This document shows positions 31,987 to 41,400 of a stretch of DNA of 64,000 nt, in pieces. The translations under genes and the position numbers were made by a program. How positions within the stretch are numbered: the first letter of the stretch is position 1; each line of letters opens with the position of its first letter. The stretch covers positions 62,001 through 126,000 of the forward strand of contig NZ_KB907248.1 in assembly GCF_000381905.1 (NCBI RefSeq), written 5' to 3'. The notes beneath the pieces were generated by a model, which was given only the letters and a program-made list of their open reading frames with translations, made no database searches and was not told the DNA's origin. This DNA is from Paenibacillus fonticola DSM 21315. GTDB taxonomy: Bacteria > Bacillota > Bacilli > Paenibacillales > Paenibacillaceae.

Positions 31987-33126
31987 ATGAAAGTTATTCT
32001 ACTGGATGATGAAATAATTGCACTGGATTATTTGGAGCACCAGCTTATGAAAATTCCTGAAATTGAAGTTATTGGGAAGTATTCCGATCCAGCCTTAGGG
32101 AAGCAAGAAATTCTTAGTCATACGGTCGATATCGTCTTTTTGGATATTCAACTGCCGGATGCGGATGGAATTCAATTGGCAGAAGAAATATTAGAAATAA
32201 AGCCGCATTTAAATATTGTATTTGTAACGGGGTATGAAGCTTATGCGGTAAAGGCTTTCGAGCTCAATGCGCTGGACTATATTTTGAAGCCGGTAAAGAC
32301 GGAAAGATTGTTGAAAACAATCCAGCGTATAGATCATTCCAAGAAGTCCCTGAATGAGCTTGCCATGGATCATCAATTGCTGCAGATCAAAATGTTCGGG
32401 CAATTCTCCATCAGTTTGAATGGACAGCAGTTGACACCGCTGCGTTGGCGAACGACAAGAGCTCTGGAATTATTCTTATATTTGCTGCAGAACCGCGGGC
32501 AATTCGTCCGTAAATCTACACTGATTGAACTGCTTTGGCCGGAATATGAGCCAAACCGGGCGTATTCGTTGCTGTATACGATAATTTACCATATCCGAAA
32601 AACATTAACCCCCTTTGAAGAGTATTTTACGATTTCCAACTCGGTGGATGGTTATATTTTAAATCTACATAATGTGCTTCTGGATGTAGGGGAATGGGAA
32701 AGTTACATCGAGTCCAGCCCGCCGATCACCAAAGGTACGATAAACGACTATGTAAAAGTGATGAAAGTATATAGGGAGGATTATTTAAAAGAGTATGACT
32801 ACTGGTGGGCCGAAAGTGAACGGCAAAGATTAAAGGTGCTTTGGCTGCGCGCCTCTTTTCGAATGGCTGAATGGTACTTGGCTTCGAACCAGCAAATAAA
32901 AGCTACTGAAAAATATTTGGAAATATGCCACCAGCATCCTATAGCGGAAGAAGCGCATTTTGCATTGATGAAAATTTTTGCCTCGACGCAAAATTCTTTG
33001 GCGGTCCATAGACAATATCGTTTACTCTCATCTATATTGTTTGATGAGTTTAATGAACAGCCTAGTACATATATCAGTGAGTGGTATCATCAGTGGAAGC
33101 AAGAGCATGAGGAACAGACAACATAA
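31987..33126 (+). CDS. Response regulator with BTAD output domain
   Basis: A 379-residue protein. Residues 1-118 are a receiver domain (ILLDDE, phospho-acceptor region VFLDIQLPD, then FVTGYEAYA and LKPVKTERL). Residues about 130-215 are a winged-helix (LWPEYEPNRAYSLLYTIIYHIRK), and the rest is a bacterial transcriptional activation domain with helical repeats ending near 375. It is of the SARP/AfsR-like type common in Paenibacillus. No sensor kinase gene is adjacent, so it is an orphan in this window. Confidence 0.85.
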   Translation: MKVILLDDEIIALDYLEHQLMKIPEIEVIGKYSDPALGKQEILSHTVDIVFLDIQLPDADGIQLAEEILEIKPHLNIVFVTGYEAYAVKAFELNALDYILKPVKTERLLKTIQRIDHSKKSLNELAMDHQLLQIKMFGQFSISLNGQQLTPLRWRTTRALELFLYLLQNRGQFVRKSTLIELLWPEYEPNRAYSLLYTIIYHIRKTLTPFEEYFTISNSVDGYILNLHNVLLDVGEWESYIESSPPITKGTINDYVKVMKVYREDYLKEYDYWWAESERQRLKVLWLRASFRMAEWYLASNQQIKATEKYLEICHQHPIAEEAHFALMKIFASTQNSLAVHRQYRLLSSILFDEFNEQPSTYISEWYHQWKQEHEEQTT

Positions 33127-33220
33127 ACAGGGTTACGCGGCCATTCCAGCGTGCGATGCTGCCCTGCAGGATAACGGTCGATTGATTCCGTGCAGCCCTC
33201 CTTAAGCTTGGCCATCACTT

Positions 33221-33251
33221 CAAAACAGGAGCCTGTAAACTCAGGCTCCTG
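33221..33251 (-). terminator. Rho-independent terminator after the MHYT-GGDEF-EAL gene
   Basis: A 10-bp GC-rich stem (CAGGAGCCTG / CAGGCTCCTG) with a 6-nt loop, followed on the minus strand by TTTTG. Confidence 0.75.
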
Positions 33252-33271
33252 AATGCAAATTCCAAACTTTA

Positions 33272-35314
33272 CTACTTTTTGGAAATTAAACTATAATGAT
33301 CGTTTGACTGATGCTTGCTCTGCTGATGCTTTTTAACCCATTCATCCACATCATTCACCTTCATTGGTTTTCCGTAGTAATAGCCCTGCATTACATAACA
33401 GCCCAGCTGCGTCAGAAACTCGATATGCTCTTGATTCTCCACCCCTTCGGCGATGACGTCAAGCTGGAGATTTTCCGCCATCATGATGATGGCGTTGATA
33501 ATCGCCCGCTTGCTAGGATTTTCCAGGTCATTTGTAAACAGGCGATCCAGCTTTAGCGCGTCTATCGGAATCCGGTCAAGCAGTCCTATCGAAGAGTATC
33601 CTGTTCCAAAGTCATCCATGGATACGCGTACGCCCAGCGCCCGGATGCTTTGCAGCTGGCGAATGATATCATTAATGTCATACAGTACCATGGATTCGGT
33701 AATTTCCAGCTCGAGCAAATGGGGAGCGAGACCGACTTTGTCTAACACATTTTGTACCAAATCGGTTAAACTGTCTGTTTGAAAGAGCCGCACGGAGAGG
33801 TTAACCGAAACAGGCTGATGGATCCCTGCCGACTCCCAAGCCTTGCATTGCCGGCATGCTTCTTCCAATGCCCATCTTGTCATCGGTACGATCAGCCCTG
33901 TGCCTTCGGCAATTTCAATAAACTCTCCTGGCGAAACCGTGCCGATCCGGGGATGATCCCAGCGAATCAACGCCTCGAATCCAACGAGGCTGTTCGTTTT
34001 TACATTCCATTTCGGCTGGTAGACGATAAAAAATTGGTTATTTTCCAGAGCAAGCTGCAAATCTTTTTCCAGCTCCATTTTACGGACCAGCTGTATGCCC
34101 ATTTCCTCATTGTACAGGCTATATTGGTTCTTCCCTAGCCCTTTGGCCTTGTACATTGCTGTATCCGCCGTCTTTAATAATACCGAGCGGTCGGAATCCT
34201 GAACGGAGCCTAAGCTGATCCCGATGCTTCCCGTTACATACAATTCGTTGCCTTCAATGTGATAGACCTGCTTTATGCTCTGCAAAATTTTGCCGGCCAA
34301 CAGCTCGGCTCGGGCTATATTGCAATTTTTAACAATAAACAAAAACTCATCCCCGCCAATGCGGAATGCTTGCTGATCATCGCTTATAAATTGCCTGAGA
34401 CGGACACCTACCTCTTGGATCAGCAAATCGCCTATGTTATGGCCCAAGGTGTCATTTATAGCTTTAAACTGATCGAGGTCCAAAAAGAGAACGCCGATAC
34501 TTTCATTGCCGGCGTGCGAGTCAAAAAAACGATTCATTTCATTCCGGTTAGGCAGCCCAGTAATCGCATCCAAGTAAGCCAGTTTCTCCAGAACATGCCG
34601 ATCAAAGAACATGGCTCCCCAGGAAACAAGCAGTATAATAAAAACAACCAAGGTTACGCCGTACAGCAAAAATAATTCCATATTTGTGGATTGATGCTCG
34701 ATCACGTCATGATGCGGATGAAACTTCATCGCTTCCATTCCTGTGTAATGCATGCCGCATATGGCCACCGCCATAACGAACGCCGACAGCCATTTAAGCC
34801 AGCTGGTCGAGGATTGGTTGCGGAAACGAAGAAATAGCAGCAGGGCGCCATATGAAGCAAGTAAGGCAATAACAACCGATAATACCAGTAGTACTTTGTC
34901 ATAATAGAATTCAACAGGCATAATCATAGCTTCCATGCCCATATAATGCATAGTAGCGATGCCGCTGCCCATAATTACGCCACCGATAGCAATTTTAAAC
35001 CAATTAATATTTTGGGGGATCGTAATATAGAAGGCGATAAACGAAGATATAATGCTCACCGCCAAAGATCCCAATGTAATTCCAAGATCATATTCGACAG
35101 GCATATGCATATGGAACGCTAGCATCCCGACGAAGTGCATCGACCAGATGCCGTTACCCATAACGAGCGAACCTCCCAGCAGCCAAAAAAATCTCGTTCT
35201 GCCTGTAGTCGATGATATTTTTGCTGTAATACTTAAAGCGGAATATGATGCAAGGACTGCAATTATTACTGAAAGTGCTACAATATAGTAGTTATAACTG
35301 CTTTCTATGTTCAC
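33272..35314 (-). CDS. MHYT-GGDEF-EAL cyclic-di-GMP enzyme
   Basis: A 680-residue membrane protein. Residues 1-240 hold MHYT sensor repeats in seven or so membrane helices (SMHFVGMLAFHMHMP, TMHYMGMEAMIMP, GMHYTGMEAMKFH), proposed to bind metal and sense gases. The GGDEF domain carries an intact RIGGDEF; an RxxD inhibitory site is absent (SDDQ at that place). The EAL domain has GFEALIRW, a PVSVNLS segment, DDFGTGYSS and EGVENQE, so it appears catalytically complete. The protein may both make and degrade c-di-GMP. It is divergent from the PilZ gene. Confidence 0.93.
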   Translation of the reverse strand: MNIESSYNYYIVALSVIIAVLASYSALSITAKISSTTGRTRFFWLLGGSLVMGNGIWSMHFVGMLAFHMHMPVEYDLGITLGSLAVSIISSFIAFYITIPQNINWFKIAIGGVIMGSGIATMHYMGMEAMIMPVEFYYDKVLLVLSVVIALLASYGALLLFLRFRNQSSTSWLKWLSAFVMAVAICGMHYTGMEAMKFHPHHDVIEHQSTNMELFLLYGVTLVVFIILLVSWGAMFFDRHVLEKLAYLDAITGLPNRNEMNRFFDSHAGNESIGVLFLDLDQFKAINDTLGHNIGDLLIQEVGVRLRQFISDDQQAFRIGGDEFLFIVKNCNIARAELLAGKILQSIKQVYHIEGNELYVTGSIGISLGSVQDSDRSVLLKTADTAMYKAKGLGKNQYSLYNEEMGIQLVRKMELEKDLQLALENNQFFIVYQPKWNVKTNSLVGFEALIRWDHPRIGTVSPGEFIEIAEGTGLIVPMTRWALEEACRQCKAWESAGIHQPVSVNLSVRLFQTDSLTDLVQNVLDKVGLAPHLLELEITESMVLYDINDIIRQLQSIRALGVRVSMDDFGTGYSSIGLLDRIPIDALKLDRLFTNDLENPSKRAIINAIIMMAENLQLDVIAEGVENQEHIEFLTQLGCYVMQGYYYGKPMKVNDVDEWVKKHQQSKHQSNDHYSLISKK

Positions 35315-35520
35315 TAATTCGCCCCCTGTTTCTAATGCTGCCTAACCGATTCCTATTCATATTATATAAGCTGGCTCTACAGAAACTGTACATTTTTCAA
35401 AAAATGCAGCTATTCTTCGCTGCCATTAAATATAATATAATTGCGAGAATGTACAGGTATTGTATAGTTGCTTTTGATGTAATCGAATCAGGCGCAAAAC
35501 TGAAGAAAGGAGATTGTTGG

Positions 35521-36186
35521 ATGAAAGAATCAACGCAGCTGGAATTTTGGAAAGGCCAATTACTAGAGCTCCAGACGCTGGACGGAGTAATGTACAAGAC
35601 ACAAATCGTTAAAAATGAAGACAAGCACCTTTACATACAAAAACCGGTCAATCGCATGAACAGATATATGACGGTCACGAATAATATGCCGGTAACCTTT
35701 TATTTTCATAGTGAAGAGCGGGTATTATATGCGTTTGAATCACGCCTGCACTTCCGGCATAATCAGCTATGGTTTACTGCACCGCATGCTAAGAACGTCC
35801 GAAAGGCGCAGCGGCGGCGATTTTTCCGCGTTCCTGTCGAGGTCGAATTAAATTTAAATATTAAAGCGATAGAAAATTCGGAAGAAGATAAATATATTAT
35901 GGTGACGACAAAGGATATTAGCGGAGGAGGACTTTCATTTAGCTGCTCCTTTAAAGTCGAAATGGAGAAAATCATACCGGGCATCCTCCATTTAGAAACA
36001 AACAACAATCAAAATACGATTGAATTTAACGGAAAAGTTGTAAATTGCATCAGGCAGGAGAACGATCTGTTTAAAGTGTCGCTGGAATTCATTCAAATGA
36101 AGGAATCAATCCGGTCCGATATTATTAAATACTGCTTATTTAAGCAAGTAGAGGCGAGAAACAAGCTGAAAAATTATTCTTTGTAG
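35521..36186 (+). CDS. PilZ-domain c-di-GMP receptor (YcgR-like)
   Basis: A 221-residue protein. The ATG at 35521 follows AAAGGAGA and is chosen over longer frames. The N-terminal half is a YcgR-like beta domain (EFWKGQLLELQTLDGVMYK). The C-terminal half is PilZ with both ligand motifs: RRRFFRVPVEVEL and DISGGGLSF. YcgR-type proteins brake flagella or adjust surface behaviour when c-di-GMP rises. Its head-to-head position with the MHYT-GGDEF-EAL gene suggests a local enzyme-receptor pair. Confidence 0.9.
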   Translation: MKESTQLEFWKGQLLELQTLDGVMYKTQIVKNEDKHLYIQKPVNRMNRYMTVTNNMPVTFYFHSEERVLYAFESRLHFRHNQLWFTAPHAKNVRKAQRRRFFRVPVEVELNLNIKAIENSEEDKYIMVTTKDISGGGLSFSCSFKVEMEKIIPGILHLETNNNQNTIEFNGKVVNCIRQENDLFKVSLEFIQMKESIRSDIIKYCLFKQVEARNKLKNYSL

Positions 36187-36227
36187 AATTGTAATCCGGG
36201 AAAACAGCAACTGCCGGCAAAGGAAAT

Positions 36228-36271
36228 AAGGTTGCTTTCCAAGTCATGTACATGACTTGGAAAGCAACCTT
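36228..36271. terminator. 44-bp perfect palindrome, bidirectional terminator
   Basis: The two 22-base arms are exact reverse complements, beginning AAGGTTGCTTTCC and ending GGAAAGCAACCTT, with no loop other than the centre. It lies between the convergent PilZ and histidine kinase genes. T-runs are short, so termination strength would come from the long stem. Confidence 0.7.
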
Positions 36272-36327
36272 GTTCTTGTTTCATAAGTTTCTTACAAAGC
36301 AATCTGCTACCTATTTTACAGCATCTA

Positions 36328-38049
36328 CTAGCTCGTTTGTTCGTTTGAGTAAGGCAGCCTAATATATATTGTAGTTCCTTGCCCTTCTTCACTGGCCAAC
36401 TGGAGACCATAATGAGGGCCGTAATGCAGTTGGATCCGCTGGTGAACATTGCGCAAGCCAAAGCCATGATCCTTGTCCTCGTTCTCATGCTCAATGGCTA
36501 AGGATTGGCGGATTTTTTCCATTTGCTCCGGTTTAATGCCAACCCCGTCATCCTTTACCTCCAGCACGATACAATTTTCTTCCTTCCATACGCGAATATG
36601 AATATGTCCTGGTTCATCGCGCTTACGAATGCCATGATTAATGCTATTCTCCACGAGCGGCTGAAGAATAAATTTAATAATTTTGATATCCTCAATGCTG
36701 TCATCCATTTGAATTTCCCAATACAACTGGCCTGCAAACCGGATCTCCTGAATTTTCAAATAATACGTCACATGACGAACCTCATCGGCAAGCGTGATCA
36801 TTTCCCGCCCTTGATTGAGCCCGATTCGAAATAAACGGGAAAGATAGGTCACGATATCCGCAATGATCGGATCCTTATGCTTCCGGGCCAGCATATTCAC
36901 CGAGTCCAGCGTATTGTATAAAAAATGAGGGTTGATCTGATATTCAAGCGTTTGTAATTGCAGGAGGCGGCTCTTCGCTTCCTCTTCACGATTTTTCTGA
37001 ATAAGACTTACGATCTCATCGGACATCCGGTTCATCGCATTAGCCAGCTCTCCGATCTCATCATTTCGAATGACAGGCACTTTAATGATAAACAAGCCTT
37101 CTCCGATCTGCTTCATTTTGCGCCGCATCAAATTTAATGGCTTTGTAATTCGATGGGAGAGAAACAGCACCATAAATACGGAGAACATCAAGAGTAAGAG
37201 CGCAATAAAAAGAATACCTAAAAATAATTCCCTTGCCGGCTGCAATATTTCTCGTTTTAACATCCAGGATACGAACGTCCAATCAGACTGGCTTTTGGCA
37301 AATGTAATATAAGACATATCCTGATAAATCATTTCTTGGCTCGTTACACCCGACTGTTTCCCAATGCCATGTAAAAATGCATCGTCCGCCGCTAAATCTG
37401 TGCTGATTCTCAATGTGCGGTCCTGATTGAAAATGCCATACTGCTGATTGGAGTTGACACTGTATCTCTCGATAATTTTCTCTACTTCATGCTTATCGAT
37501 GATCAGGAACAGATAGCCAACTGGGAGCTTTAAATCGAACTCATTATTGTTGATTTGGCGGTACAAAACAATCGAATTCAGCGAATCCACATCTTCCCAA
37601 GCAGGCGGTCCGTCGTATTTTTCTGCCCTACTGATTCTGGATTGGATAAATTGCTCATGACCGGCATGAAGCCCTGCGCCGTATACTTGACCATTCATAC
37701 GAACGACGTAAATTGAAAAATCTCCATTTCCCGCCGTGGCATAGGTTTGCAGCGCTTGACGAAAATCGGTAGACCGCTCCAGCTGTTCTCCCGTCTGCAT
37801 TGTATTTGGATGAAGAAGAAAATTTTGCACGCGCTTATCTCCAAATATTTGCAGCGACAAATCCTCATAGCTCGCCCGCCATTCCGTAATTTGCGACAGT
37901 AAATTTTCTATAGATTGGTTTTGCTGAACGATATAACTGTTTTTTAAATAGTTTTGCAGCGTATAGTAGACATTGATACTGCTGATAATGATTGGAACAA
38001 TAATAAGCAGGGAGAAGAACAGCATCATCTGTGTACGAACGGAGCTCAT
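36328..38049 (-). CDS. Sensor histidine kinase, YesM type
   Basis: A 573-residue kinase. Membrane helix near the N-terminus (MMLFFSLLIIVPIIISSINV), an extracellular region to about 270, a second helix (LFIALLLLMFSVFMVLFL), HAMP (LNLMRRKMKQIGEG), His_kinase with NPHFLYNTLDSVNML and a C-terminal HATPase (VENSINHGIRKR, DDGVGIKPEQ, GFGLRNVHQR). YesM kinases sense sugars through the binding protein. It overlaps the response regulator stop by ATGA and ends the sugar ABC operon. Confidence 0.93.
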   Translation of the reverse strand: MSSVRTQMMLFFSLLIIVPIIISSINVYYTLQNYLKNSYIVQQNQSIENLLSQITEWRASYEDLSLQIFGDKRVQNFLLHPNTMQTGEQLERSTDFRQALQTYATAGNGDFSIYVVRMNGQVYGAGLHAGHEQFIQSRISRAEKYDGPPAWEDVDSLNSIVLYRQINNNEFDLKLPVGYLFLIIDKHEVEKIIERYSVNSNQQYGIFNQDRTLRISTDLAADDAFLHGIGKQSGVTSQEMIYQDMSYITFAKSQSDWTFVSWMLKREILQPARELFLGILFIALLLLMFSVFMVLFLSHRITKPLNLMRRKMKQIGEGLFIIKVPVIRNDEIGELANAMNRMSDEIVSLIQKNREEEAKSRLLQLQTLEYQINPHFLYNTLDSVNMLARKHKDPIIADIVTYLSRLFRIGLNQGREMITLADEVRHVTYYLKIQEIRFAGQLYWEIQMDDSIEDIKIIKFILQPLVENSINHGIRKRDEPGHIHIRVWKEENCIVLEVKDDGVGIKPEQMEKIRQSLAIEHENEDKDHGFGLRNVHQRIQLHYGPHYGLQLASEEGQGTTIYIRLPYSNEQTS

Positions 38050-39635
38050 TGCAACGGCCCTGCACTGAATCGTTCCCGATATTCACTCGGTGAGTGGCCG
38101 ACGTTTTTCTTAAATATGGAGCTAAAGTAGTGCGCGCTAGTATAACCGACTTCCTCCGATATTTCATAGTTTTTGCGATTCGTTAATAGCAGCAGTTTTT
38201 TTGCTTCTTCCAATCGGCATTCCGTAATAAATTCAACACAGGTTTTACCGGTTTGCTGATGGAAAATACGTGAGAGATAGTTCGGCGAAATACATAAGCT
38301 CTGTGCGATAGAAGTCACACTTAACGTGGAGTCATTGAACCGTTCCTGGATCATTTGCTGCGCTCCATCCACCAGTTGGCTTACAAAGCTGGCATGATGC
38401 CTGCTTCTCCGCTCGATAATTTCCGTGAGCAGCTCTGTAAACAATTTCTGGAACTGACTGTATGAGGCCAGCTCCTCAAGCCGGGACAGGCTTTGATTAA
38501 AAGTAGGAATCGAATCGATGCCATATTCATCAACAAGCCGGTAAATGGCCCCCAGCAGTTGAACACAAGTAAGATGAATCATCGGGGGCGAAGGATTCTG
38601 GATCATCACTTTTTGCATAAACGGCTCCAGCGCTTGTTCGCTAAGCTGCTCCCGGTACCGCAGCATCTCCAGTAAAATCTTTTCCTCTTCGTATGGGTAC
38701 TCCACATGATCTTTTTTCCAGGCAGGGATATCTTCAAAACGGATAATGCCTGTTTGCTCTAAAATGGCTAAATATTTCACACTATCAAGCGCTTCAAGCG
38801 AGGTGGCCCAGACGGAGGTTACATGCTCGTAGCTATTTCCTACGCCAACGTTCACATCAATTTTCAAAGTGCTCTGGATCGTCTCTACGGTTTTTGTCCA
38901 TTTGGGAATACTTGCCGACTCAGATAATACGCAGAGTAGTACAGTATCCGAGTGATTATAAATATAAATCACGGCCTGTGGATGCAATTCTTCAATAATA
39001 TTGCGAATGACAAAGCGAACGAGAGAATGCTCGCTTTGTCCGTAACGCTCATATACCTTCTCTAATTTGCAAATTTCAATGGCGACACAGCAGAAGGCCG
39101 GGTAATTTAACGAAATATCAGCAGAGGCGGCCCGGTCATGAATCTGTGCGGAGCTGGAAAGTCCCCCGGTAAGTAAATCGCTCCAAAATTTCTCAGCAAT
39201 AATGGGCTTGTATTGTTCAAGCCTTGTCTTCGCCATCTCATTCCAGTTCTCCAAACGGTGTTCAAGCAGCATTTCTTCCCGTATCTCTTCCACAGTCTCC
39301 TTTAATTCCTCGGGAAAAATAGGCTTGACCAAATATTTGGCTACGCCGATTTCAATCGCTTCTTTGGCATACTCGAATTTCTCATACCCTGTCAGGATGA
39401 CAAAGCGAATGTGCGGATGCTGACTGCGAATCTGTTTGGCAAAATCAAGTCCAGACATCCCTGGCATAAAAATATCGGTAACTATTAAATCAGGAGGCCC
39501 TTCCTCAATGATTGAAATGGCTTCAGCGGCATTTTTTGCATCCAGCACTTCATCAAATCCGACCTCGCTCCAATCGATCAATGTACGAAGTCCGTCTCGG
39601 ATAAATATTTCATCATCAACAATTAAAACCTTCAT
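38046..39635 (-). CDS. Response regulator, YesN type (receiver plus AraC)
   Basis: A 529-residue regulator. Residues 1-120 are a receiver (LIVDDEIFIRDGL, VTDIFMPGMSGLDF, LTGYEKFEYAKEAI, LVKPIFPEEL). The middle is a helical linker, and residues about 425-525 are an AraC-type DNA-binding region with two helix-turn-helices (TLSVTSIAQSLCISPNYLSRIF, then EISEEVGYTSAHYFSSIFKK). GAGGAGG ribosome site. Together with the YesM-type kinase it likely controls the ABC transporter operon. Confidence 0.93.
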   Translation of the reverse strand: MKVLIVDDEIFIRDGLRTLIDWSEVGFDEVLDAKNAAEAISIIEEGPPDLIVTDIFMPGMSGLDFAKQIRSQHPHIRFVILTGYEKFEYAKEAIEIGVAKYLVKPIFPEELKETVEEIREEMLLEHRLENWNEMAKTRLEQYKPIIAEKFWSDLLTGGLSSSAQIHDRAASADISLNYPAFCCVAIEICKLEKVYERYGQSEHSLVRFVIRNIIEELHPQAVIYIYNHSDTVLLCVLSESASIPKWTKTVETIQSTLKIDVNVGVGNSYEHVTSVWATSLEALDSVKYLAILEQTGIIRFEDIPAWKKDHVEYPYEEEKILLEMLRYREQLSEQALEPFMQKVMIQNPSPPMIHLTCVQLLGAIYRLVDEYGIDSIPTFNQSLSRLEELASYSQFQKLFTELLTEIIERRSRHHASFVSQLVDGAQQMIQERFNDSTLSVTSIAQSLCISPNYLSRIFHQQTGKTCVEFITECRLEEAKKLLLLTNRKNYEISEEVGYTSAHYFSSIFKKNVGHSPSEYRERFSAGPLQ

Positions 39636-39671
39636 GTTGGATATCCTCCTCGAACATGTATTTGCAATCGA

Positions 39672-40475
39672 TTATTTCACGGCTCCCGCCGTTAGTCCAC
39701 CAATGATTTTCTCACTGAGCAAAGAATAGATCACTATGGTTGGAATAATAGCGATAACCATTGCTGCAAACGCTACCGGATAATTCGCTGAAAAGGTCGT
39801 TAAAAAGAACCGGATCGCTACCTGAAGTGTTCTCGTCGCTTCGCTTTGGGTAAGCAAAGAGGCAAACAGCAGCTCATTCCAGGCTGTAATCATCAGGAAG
39901 ATACTTGCCGTCGTCATCCCCGGATAAGAGACAGGCAGAATGACCTGAAAGAACGTCCGATGCACACTGGCCCCATCGATAAATGAAGCTTCAAGAATTT
40001 CATGCTGAATGGAGTCCATATACGTTTTTACGATTAGCACGCTTAGCGGAAGTGAAACCCCTGCATATACAAGAGCTACCCCCAGCAAAGTATCATACAA
40101 TCCCAGCCAATTCACAATAAAATAATAGGGGACAATGAAAGCATTCGTTGGGATAAATATACCGAAAGTAATCAATAACAGCCAGCCCGATTTAAACTTG
40201 AAGGTGTACATGAAGGCATAAGATACTAATGTCGCGACAATCACCCCAAGCAACGTCGAGACGATGGCAATAAATATCGAATTGAAAAAATAGTGCGGGA
40301 TCGGATGACTTGAAAGAACCGCCTCATAATTTTCAATCATCCATCTTTTTGGAAATGAGAAGGGGGCCGCAAACAGCTCCTGGTTTGTTTTGAACGACGC
40401 GAGAATCAACCATAGGAAAGGAACCATCGTCACAAGCAGGAAAAGCATTTTGAAACCAAAGCGCAACCACTTCAT
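39672..40475 (-). CDS. Carbohydrate ABC transporter permease (MalG type)
   Basis: A 267-residue inner-membrane permease with six helices and the EAA motif (EASFIDGASVHRTFFQVILPVSYPGM), characteristic of the sugar MalG-like subunit. It overlaps the upstream permease by ATGA. Neither an ATPase gene nor the usual shared MsmK is seen in the operon, so an ATPase encoded elsewhere probably powers it. Confidence 0.92.
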   Translation of the reverse strand: MKWLRFGFKMLFLLVTMVPFLWLILASFKTNQELFAAPFSFPKRWMIENYEAVLSSHPIPHYFFNSIFIAIVSTLLGVIVATLVSYAFMYTFKFKSGWLLLITFGIFIPTNAFIVPYYFIVNWLGLYDTLLGVALVYAGVSLPLSVLIVKTYMDSIQHEILEASFIDGASVHRTFFQVILPVSYPGMTTASIFLMITAWNELLFASLLTQSEATRTLQVAIRFFLTTFSANYPVAFAAMVIAIIPTIVIYSLLSEKIIGGLTAGAVK

Positions 40476-41341
40476 GCTTTCCCCCTCCTTTCTGTTAGAC
40501 CCAGAGCCCCGAAGACAAGCAGCATAGCTACTGCCCCCATAAGTATAGCCATCAGCCCTGCTGACATGGAGATGCCGTAACGGTTCGCCGTGATCATTTC
40601 TCTATAAATATAAAGAGACATATTTATAGATGAATCTGCGGGTCCGCCCCCGGTCATCAGCAGCGGATATTCAAACATTTTCAAGCAAAATGCAGTATTG
40701 AAGATCACGTTAATCGCGATCGCGCCTTTAACCATAGGTATAGTAATATACCGGTCCTTCTGTACATTCGTTGCTCCATCTATTTCAGCTGCCTCATAAA
40801 GATCTGGCGAAATTGTCGTCATTTGCGTCAGGAAAATAACCATCGTGAAGCCAATGTAGAGCACAAAAGGGATCATATTAGCGAAAACAGCTGTTCCTGG
40901 ATCACTTAACCAAGGATGTGCCCACGACTCCAATCCAACCGATTTGAACAGGTTGTTGACCAGCCCCAGGCTGACATGAAGTACAAAGTACCATAAGAAG
41001 GCAAGCGCGGTTGTAGAAATGACGTTTGGCAAGAAAAAGAGAACTCGGAACAGCTTCCAGCCTCTTGGCTTTCTAAATAAAAGCAATGCCATCAACAGCC
41101 CAAGCGGAGTATGAAGAAGTATGCCCGCCAATATCCACAGTGCGGTGTTGATCATTGCTGCTTTGAAAACAGGATCACCTAACAGGTAACGGAAGTTGTC
41201 GAAGGCGACAAAATTCATCGAACCGATACCGTTCCATTCCTGCACGCTTACATAGAGTAAAAATACTAAAGGAAATATAAAGAAAAGAGCCGTGAATAGT
41301 AAGGCTGGAGCCAAGTAAATATAAATCTGCCGCGAAGTCAA
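40472..41341 (-). CDS. Carbohydrate ABC transporter permease (MalF type)
   Basis: A 289-residue permease with six helices and the EAA motif (YEAAEIDGATNVQKDRYITIPMV). The start is a TTG at 41341 after AAAGGAG. It pairs with the MalG-like permease to form the transmembrane channel. The gene ends in an ATGA overlap with its partner. Confidence 0.92.
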   Translation of the reverse strand: MTSRQIYIYLAPALLFTALFFIFPLVFLLYVSVQEWNGIGSMNFVAFDNFRYLLGDPVFKAAMINTALWILAGILLHTPLGLLMALLLFRKPRGWKLFRVLFFLPNVISTTALAFLWYFVLHVSLGLVNNLFKSVGLESWAHPWLSDPGTAVFANMIPFVLYIGFTMVIFLTQMTTISPDLYEAAEIDGATNVQKDRYITIPMVKGAIAINVIFNTAFCLKMFEYPLLMTGGGPADSSINMSLYIYREMITANRYGISMSAGLMAILMGAVAMLLVFGALGLTERRGKA

Positions 41342-41400
41342 CGTGTTTCAGCTCCTTTCGTCATAAAGGGGGGAACGCTCCCCCCTATGTGGATAGTTAC

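Noticed and set aside
35245-35520. N-terminal extension of the PilZ gene from 35245
   Set aside because: The extra residues resemble translated noncoding DNA, overlap the divergent gene start, and a strong ribosome site stands before the ATG at 35521.
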